A stretch of 64,000 nt of DNA from Euwallacea fornicatus. Its lineage: Eukaryota; Arthropoda; Insecta; Coleoptera; Curculionidae. The first letter of the stretch is position 1, and the number at the start of each line of letters is the position of its first letter. Where the stretch lies: contig NC_089543.1 of assembly GCF_040115645.1 (NCBI RefSeq), forward strand, positions 6,634,001 through 6,698,000, written 5' to 3'. The translations under genes and the position numbers were made by a program. The notes beneath the pieces were generated by a model that was given only the letters and a program-made list of their open reading frames with translations, was not told the origin of the DNA and searched no databases. Positions 59,201 to 64,000 of this stretch are shown here, piece by piece.

Positions 59201-60644
59201 TTAGCTAGGTTCTCATTGGAATATAAGTACAGAGTATCCATGCATTGACAATACAACTCATTTTAATTACCCGAGCTATATGAATCTGTTGAACTGGCGG
59301 ATAGGGATCGGCTTCGGTACCTGCTAGATTTTTTCAAGGCGCTTGTTTTAGTTTCCTGAAAATTTAGATTTTAAAGGGGTTAGTAGTTGTTCAGGGTTAA
59401 CAATCAACTATATTTAAGATGCCGTTAGAGAATACTAAAAGATACATGTCAAGCCAACTACTACAAAAGCAAAACAAAGCGCAAGTTATACAGGGTGGCC
59501 AAATAAGATATTACTTGTTTAGTTTTATTTTAATCTTTCCTATGAGCTTATAACCAGCCAGATCACAAAGCTCTTTGTTAAAAGAAAATTACTGGTCTTA
59601 AGGGTCAGTTTTAAGAGTCTCGTGGGTTTCCTTACAAGCTGTTGCCAGTGTTATGTGGTCTACTTGAAGCCTAAATATTCATAAGCCTCGCGCGTGTCCG
59701 CCGTATAATAAAACACTGCATTTTACCTTAGGTACAGCCGCTCTATGGTAAAACATATCATAGTACTAAACTGGGAGGTAAATTAAGCATAGGACTTGCA
59801 AACAGAATTTAAATAAGGTGCAGTATTTATAAATTCATGTTTATCTCTTACCAACTTAGACCTTTGGCAGACAAAAGCGTTGCTTCCTTCCAAACCCTAG
59901 AAATGAACAATATTGGTTATTTCATTCTAAAGTATCCATAGATGTCTTTGATATAGAGATGAGGATGCTTGAGGCCAGATGGTGAATCCTACATCAATCA
60001 AAAGATTTTGATGATTTATGGTTTAGTACAAAGTTCGAGTTGTCATAACTGTTATTGTCTCTGGTTGTTGTTTAAAGGAATAATTCATGTTTCATTTTAT
60101 TTTTTGCTATTAGGTACTTATTTTATTGTCTGTATGGACCCACCGTTAATATAAAGTCAAATTAACGTTTTGGAATTAAAGCAAATGTAACATGCAGGGT
60201 AAAATACGTTTGATAAGACTGAAGCCAGATAATTACTTAAACTGCTCACTGCAGCATCTGCAGTGGAATAAAGCCAAAAGTCTATATATAATTTGTCACA
60301 AGATGCAAGTAATTTATGTTTAAATAATAGAGGTAATATATAAATTAGTTATGTGCTACATATGCGCGTTCTTCTTTACTGTTTCATTTACTTAAGACAT
60401 GATAACATTGGGAAAGGCTCTTGATAACAAAAACAAGAGGGATCGTGATAGGTAGACACTTGCTCACCTGACAAGCCTTACCTAATGGCTTATCTAAATC
60501 TGATAACAGACCTATTAGGGTTTTATAGATCCTAGGAACCAAGACACTTACCTTTGACCCAGCTGCAGGGTCGGTTACGGGGCTGTCAGACACTTGACTA
60601 TTTCTGTTGCTGATAATTGTTCTTATTTCAATACTCTCGGACAT
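56230..60644 (-). CDS. AhcyL1: S-adenosylhomocysteine hydrolase-like protein 1 (IRBIT type), complete eleven-exon coding region
   Basis: This is a catalytically dead relative of AHCY. In animals it binds the IP3 receptor and ion transporters through a phosphorylated N-terminal region, and it restrains AHCY and methionine metabolism. Exons 60644-60552, 59896-59852, 59355-59271, 58513-58379, 58244-58072, 57964-57766, 57667-57364, 57170-57005, 56901-56655, 56553-56433 and 56236-56230 join in phase to give 524 residues (human AHCYL1 is 530). The Ser-rich segment (RYRSRSLSASSTDSYSS, about 58-74) and acidic SSSDDDNVSPREK follow the IRBIT pattern. The hydrolase fold begins at about 105 (GRREIEIAEQ). 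IVGCTHINAQTAVLIETLAA, MILDDGGDATH, the NAD-binding GYGEVGKG (312-319) and NMGHSNTEIDI are present, and the protein ends KPNYYRY. The Ser-rich leader and diverged substrate-site segments separate it from true AHCY. Confidence 0.96.
56433..56553 (-). CDS. AhcyL1: AhcyL1 coding exon 10
   Basis: Residues 483-523, DEYVASLHLPTFDAHLTELT, DEQAKYMGLN and GPFKPNYY. Splicing after TATTATAG leaves two bases of the next Arg codon. Without splicing the frame ends at once with AGG TAA. Confidence 0.93.
56655..56901 (-). CDS. AhcyL1: AhcyL1 coding exon 9
   Basis: Residues 401-483, NSLRTPDLTWEKVRSQVDHV, PDGKRIILLAEGRLVNLSCS, ALALIELFNAPPGRYKSDVY and LLPKKM. Donor ATGG|GTATGT, phase 1. Confidence 0.95.
57005..57170 (-). 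CDS. AhcyL1: AhcyL1 coding exon 8
   Basis: Residues 345-400, MDGFRVIKINEVIRNVDIVI, ATGNKNVVTREHMDKMKNGC and NMGHSNTEIDI. Donor ATT|GTAAGT, phase 0. Confidence 0.95.
57364..57667 (-). CDS. AhcyL1: AhcyL1 coding exon 7
   Basis: Residues 244-345, GIVEESVTGVHRLYQLSKGG, MNVNDSVTKTKYDN, and the NAD-binding Rossmann motif GYGEVGKG, ending TEIDPICALQ. Donor CTTG|GTAAGT, phase 2. Confidence 0.96.
57766..57964 (-). CDS. AhcyL1: AhcyL1 coding exon 6
   Basis: Residues 178-244, NEVAAALAEAGFSMFAWRGE, EEDFWWCIDKC and MILDDGGDATHLMLKKYP. Donor AAAG|GTAATT, phase 1. Confidence 0.95.
58072..58244 (-). CDS. AhcyL1: AhcyL1 coding exon 5
   Basis: Residues 120-177, MPGIMALRKRAADDKPLKNA, KIVGCTHINAQTAVLIETLA and RWAACNIYSTQ. 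Donor CAG|GTAAGC. Confidence 0.95.
58379..58513 (-). CDS. AhcyL1: AhcyL1 coding exon 4
   Basis: Residues 75-120: SSDDDNVSPREKVQTNSSGN linker, FCVRNITQHAFGRREIEIAE start of the hydrolase fold. The acceptor is ACACAG; the donor CAAG|GTATTT is in phase 1. Confidence 0.92.
58514..59270. other. AhcyL1 intron 3
   Basis: 757-bp AT-rich intron with a repeat fragment at about 59094-59142 (GGGGTGTTCCATAAAAAAAT to GGCCACCCTGTATA). No exon recognised. Confidence 0.65.
59271..59355 (-). CDS. AhcyL1: AhcyL1 coding exon 3 (Ser-rich)
   Basis: Residues 47-75, ETKTSALKKSSRYRSRSLSA then SSTDSYSSG. This corresponds to the phosphorylated multi-Ser region of IRBIT. The acceptor is TTTTCAG; the donor CTCGG|GTAATT is in phase 1. 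Confidence 0.9.
59356..59851. other. AhcyL1 intron 2
   Basis: 496-bp AT-rich intron with a TATACAGGGTGGCC element end at 59487-59500. Confidence 0.7.
59852..59896 (-). CDS. AhcyL1: AhcyL1 coding exon 2 (45-bp microexon)
   Basis: Residues 32-46, GLEGSNAFVCQRSKL, phase 0 on both sides, so it could be skipped without changing frame. Acceptor TTTCTAG and donor TTG|GTAAGA are both good. Not conserved with vertebrates, so its coding status is less certain than its neighbours. Confidence 0.65.
59897..60551. other. AhcyL1 intron 1
   Basis: AT-rich intron of 655 bp. Nothing recognised in it. Confidence 0.7.
60552..60644 (-). CDS. AhcyL1: AhcyL1 coding exon 1
   Basis: Residues 1-31, MSESIEIRTIISNRNSQVSD and TDPAAGSK. 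The donor is AAG|GTAAGT, phase 0. Confidence 0.85.
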
Positions 60645-62162
60645 GGTATCATAAATTTATGTATGGAGTTGTCTTAATTCCGAAAGTCAAGGTTAACTGA
60701 GGTATTTAAACCACTAATCACCGAAATAGAAAGGCAAAATATTTTAAGGACAATCCGGGAAAGGCATAAGCAGATGTCTATCCCACAGATTGTCTAATCA
60801 CTTTCGAAAAAGCCGATATCAATCTTTTTTTCCTGGATTGCGGTGGCAACTCGTCACTGCAGTAACGTTCAGCCAGAATCAATCCTGTGTTCCTGTCCCT
60901 GATCCTGTTGCAAGTTGCAGCTAGATCGTTAAACAGGGATTTTCAGTTTAGAGAACATTCATATTAAGAGTGACACTAGAATGCGTTATTGATTGGCTGG
61001 TGTAGAACTGTACTAGAGATGTGTCGATCTCGTATCTCTTATGGTTTCGAGTTCGTCGTAGTTGAGCTCTAGGTACATAAAACTGGGAATTGTTCATAGT
61101 GGGGTTTTCCCATAATCAAACGGTAAATGATCCAAAATAACTGTTTCCGTGTGTGTGTGTTTTTTTTTAAATTTGCTCACCCGCGCTTTATGTAGTACGT
61201 GACTTATAGCACGAGGATGGGATAAGTCATAATCCTACAGTATTGTCGCCTTGGGCAAAAAATACCATTTCTCATAGAAAAGCGAAATTTGAAATAATTA
61301 ATTTCACCCTAAACTCAAGTAAGAAAACATAATTATTTGGTCACACGACATTATAGTGGTTTTTGTAGTTTACGTGTAGGATGCATTAGCACGTTATAAC
61401 ATAATTTAACTGGTAATTCAACCTTTGTAGGAAATTCAGAGCAGTGTCATGAAGGATGTGGAGATGTCGCCGGCAACTTTCATTCTGGCGTCAGTGGCGT
61501 ATCGTCAAAAATATTTAAAATTTTTTGCTAATGATTGGAAGTCATTCGACAATTTATCCGTTGCTGTACCACTTGTCCCAGCGTTCACTTGAAATTTGAC
61601 AAACCGTCCAGTGTCCTTTTTAATAAATTAATCGTTGCGGTTTCCCTAAGGTGAGTTGACTATTCGAAACTCGACGCTCATGTCTAGCCGTCACTTACAT
61701 CCAATACGGATAATTCCGGCGTTGCCATGATTTCAATGTGTGAAAATAAACAAATGCAAAAAAACATTTATGAAGGTCACGTTCCTCTGAAGCCTTGACT
61801 AAGGTCTCACTCACTTTTTAGCGTATAGAATAGACACATTCCAAGCCTATTGGAACCTATTTATATAGCCCCAAGTTAAGAATAATGCCCAACATTTCTT
61901 GTATCCTACGAAAAACGTAAATATTACCAGCAATCCGGCAACTTTGCATTATACAAGTAACTTAAAAACATGGCGGCGCTAGTGCGAAGTAATGTCTAAT
62001 TGTATTGTTTTAATGAAAATTTTGAAGGAATTTGTCAATTAAATGATGTTAAAAACTAATGTGAATTGACCGGTATAATAATTAACATCCGTACATCATT
62101 ATGTGATTTACCATGCCTTAAAGGTGTATTCTCCAGTGTCCCGGGCTTTCCTAGTTCGAATT
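60645..62162. other. Divergent promoter region between AhcyL1 and the right-hand gene
   Basis: 1.5 kb between two ATGs that point away from each other. It must hold both promoters and 5' UTRs. It has a GT-rich stretch at about 61146-61159 and a YY1-like site near 61969. I could not place TATA or initiator elements with confidence. Confidence 0.6.
61969..61980 (+). promoter_or_regulatory. Possible Pho/YY1-type site near a start region
   Basis: AACATGGCGGC fits the AAnATGGCGGC form of the YY1/Pleiohomeotic motif and lies about 190 bases upstream of the ATG at 62163. In mammals such sites are often placed just downstream of housekeeping start sites. Motif match only. Confidence 0.35.
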
Positions 62163-62361
62163 ATGGCGTCTGCGGATGAGGCACCTGGGGAGGATGAAAA
62201 CATGGGCCTTTTAACCAAAGTGACTGAATATGCAAGTGAAGAGAATTGTTCAATGTGTGACTTAGTTGTTTCTGCATGTAACTGCAATCAAAGAAAAGAG
62301 TTTCATGTTGAACCTGACCAAGAACCTGACTTACCTAATGGAGCCAGAACTGGCAGTACCC
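62163..62361 (+). CDS. Unrecognised gene, coding exon 1
   Basis: Residues 1-67. The ATG lies in the context ATTATGGCG, a reasonable animal start. An in-frame GTG upstream at 62103 is not a credible start. Ends at CCC|GTAAAT, phase 1. Confidence 0.78.
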
Positions 62362-64000
62362 GTAAATATCATTTATTATATGTATTGTATAGTAATGCCC
62401 TGATAACGATATATATGTGCTCTCTACAACATTACTTACTTGTAACATAAATAGGCCATTTTAAGAAACTACTCCTGCTAACTTCATCACCTTTTTAATG
62501 CTCCATGTCAGCTCTGAAATTTGCATATATTCAGTGTTTCAAACTCAAAATATTTTTATTTAGGCTAATCTTTAAGAGGTCCAATAAGTGCCAAAAAAAA
62601 GGTTAGAAATATTTAAATTAGAACTAGCAACAGGAAAACAAGCCAATTTAAAGCAGATTTTGTGAAATGAGCCTAGAAAACACAGTTTCATTCATTCCCC
62701 CTTTTTTCCTTGATGCTCCTAAAACCACTAGGAATGTTCTAATTTTAAAAAAGACATTTAGTTAAGTTTCTCATTGCACAACTTTGACACAATTTAACTG
62801 ATCTTATATTTTATGGATTGAGATTTCAATGGTGAACCTCAAATTTGAACTGCTCTAGACCTTGAATTTGAACTACCTTGTATATAGAATAAATATAATA
62901 AAATCTATAAAATATGGATCTATATAAATCTATTATTTTTTATGAAATTTCTGCAAAACTCTACTGTGGCATTGTATATCTGTATATATTATATTCAGTA
63001 AGTACTACATTGTTATTTACTATTTCAGTCTTTTCATTATGTTACAGAAAATCCTTCATTCAAAGAAGTGGTTTCTTTGAGCAATGGACAAAATTCTTTG
63101 GAAGCTTTTGACAAAGAAGTGGTGTTTAATTATCAAGATGAACACAATCATTCTTTTAGTTTTGAAGTTCCCAAAACACCTCCTGTCATTTCAAGACCTG
63201 ACTCAATTCAGGTCCATAAAATTACTCCCAATGAGCAAGTGTTTACAGCAAATATGATAAAACATGAGGTGATAGAACATGCAGCTGTTGAGAGTAGGAT
63301 ACCAGAAGATGAGATGACAGTTGATGATAGGGCGGTGAAGATCGCGCAAAATGCACTTTTTACAAATGCTGATTGTGATAGCTCTAGTACTGAAATTGAT
63401 AAAGTACAAAATGAGCCAATGGAAAGCAATCAATTTACCTGTGAGAAAGTGCCGAGCAGTGCTGAAGAAGTGTCCAACATGTCAAATATAAAACTGGAAG
63501 GATCAAGTGATCATCCCTTTGAAACACTGATGTTATCAGAAAGTTCAAATGCCTTACTTTCTACTTCAGTACCAAATAATGGCTGTGATACAATTTGTAC
63601 AGTTGATTCAGAAGTGCTAATTCCTAATACTACAAATAATAATACTATAAACGTTCAATGTAAAATGGAAACCGATTCCATCATTGAAACTGAAAAACCT
63701 CATGCCCAAATCATCACAAAAATTGAAAATAACATTCAGATGTCAGAAGATTTTGCTCTTGCCCCACCCATCAAAAAGAGAAAGACCTGTTCGATGTTCA
63801 TAGAAAACCTAGATCAAGAACTGCTTGAGGGCAAGAAAGGGGTTGAGCTTTTGAAAGCAATTGAAGACCAATCTAATAAACATATGGTGACTCACATATC
63901 TAGCTCAACAGAATCTGCATCATCAGAAGTAACAGGATCACCAAGGAAGTGTAGAACTAATTCAGTTGACTTAATAGAAACTTCCAATCAGAATAATAAA
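62163..64000 (+). CDS. Unrecognised acidic, Ser-rich, probably nuclear protein (partial, runs off the right edge)
   Basis: Two exons, 62163-62361 and 63048-64000 or beyond, join in phase (donor CCC|GTAAAT, acceptor TTACAG) to give 384 residues so far. Exon 1 is acidic (MASADEAPGEDENMGLLTKV) and contains a cysteine cluster, CSMCDLVVSACNCNQRKE, that resembles no zinc-binding motif I can name. Exon 2 is low in structure and rich in Ser, Glu, Asn and Thr. It has repeated IKxE-like stretches (IKLEGSS, CKMETDS, ITKIENN) that could be sumoylation-type sites, and a basic PPIKKRKT cluster near 320-327 resembling a nuclear localisation signal. A possible SPRKCRTNS site follows. No catalytic domain is visible in this part. 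The gene is head to head with AhcyL1. I do not recognise it. Confidence 0.8.
62362..63047. other. Intron 1 of the unrecognised gene
   Basis: AT-rich 686-bp intron with a TTTCAG and a TTACAG near its end; the latter keeps the frame. Nothing else recognised. Confidence 0.7.
63048..64000 (+). CDS. Unrecognised gene, coding exon 2 (open at the window edge)
   Basis: 317 codons without a stop to the edge, low-complexity acidic/Ser-rich sequence with a PPIKKRKT basic patch. Codon use is AT-rich, and antisense open frames are much shorter, supporting this strand and frame. Confidence 0.85.

Noticed and set aside
62103..62162. N-terminal extension of the right-hand gene from an in-frame GTG
   Set aside because: Animal genes rarely start at GTG; the ATG at 62163 has a suitable context and the extension has no coding character.
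1..64000. CRISPR, prokaryotic defence or viral gene clusters
   Set aside because: No arrays of spaced repeats, operon-like gene packing or viral structural or replication genes were seen. The window is ordinary insect genomic DNA with transposon fossils.

Overview
This window is eukaryotic nuclear DNA, almost certainly from an insect. It carries parts or all of five split genes with GT-AG introns. They are the epithelial transcription factor Grainyhead, a class-1 transmembrane semaphorin, the insect form of Eps8, and an IRBIT-type S-adenosylhomocysteine hydrolase-like protein. The fifth is an unrecognised acidic, probably nuclear protein cut by the right edge. The spacers and introns are full of decayed transposon DNA: Tc1 and IS630/mariner-type transposase fossils, foldback elements, and fragments ending in TACAGGGTG. 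I cannot fix the insect order from the sequence.

Layout. 1-4.6 kb: the 5'-most recognisable coding exon of grainyhead (minus strand) and the start of its downstream intron. 4.6-20.5 kb: spacer with repeats and no gene I can support. 20.56-35.40 kb: a complete eight-exon semaphorin-1A coding region on the minus strand (721 aa). Its first intron is 11.5 kb and holds several dead transposons. 35.45-50.15 kb: spacer with transposase fossils, a palindromic foldback and a 40-bp tandem array. 50.15-54.93 kb: a complete seven-exon Eps8 coding region on the plus strand (744 aa in the model). Two of its introns consist mainly of small inverted-repeat elements. 56.23-60.64 kb: a complete eleven-exon AHCY-like gene on the minus strand (524 aa), tail to tail with Eps8. 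62.16-64.00 kb: the first two exons of the unrecognised gene, head to head with the AHCY-like gene.

The genes do not form a metabolic unit. Grainyhead (cuticle and epithelial barrier), semaphorin (axon and epithelial guidance) and Eps8 (actin regulation at membranes) all act in epithelia or neurons, but their proximity is probably just local order. The exon models rest on continuous reading phase across every junction. The main uncertainty is the 3' end of Eps8 exon 4. I found no prokaryote-like defence or mobile system and no CRISPR. The most interesting features are transposon sequence shaping small introns, repeat arrays built from a Pho/YY1-like motif, and a terminal exon that supplies a single conserved tyrosine.
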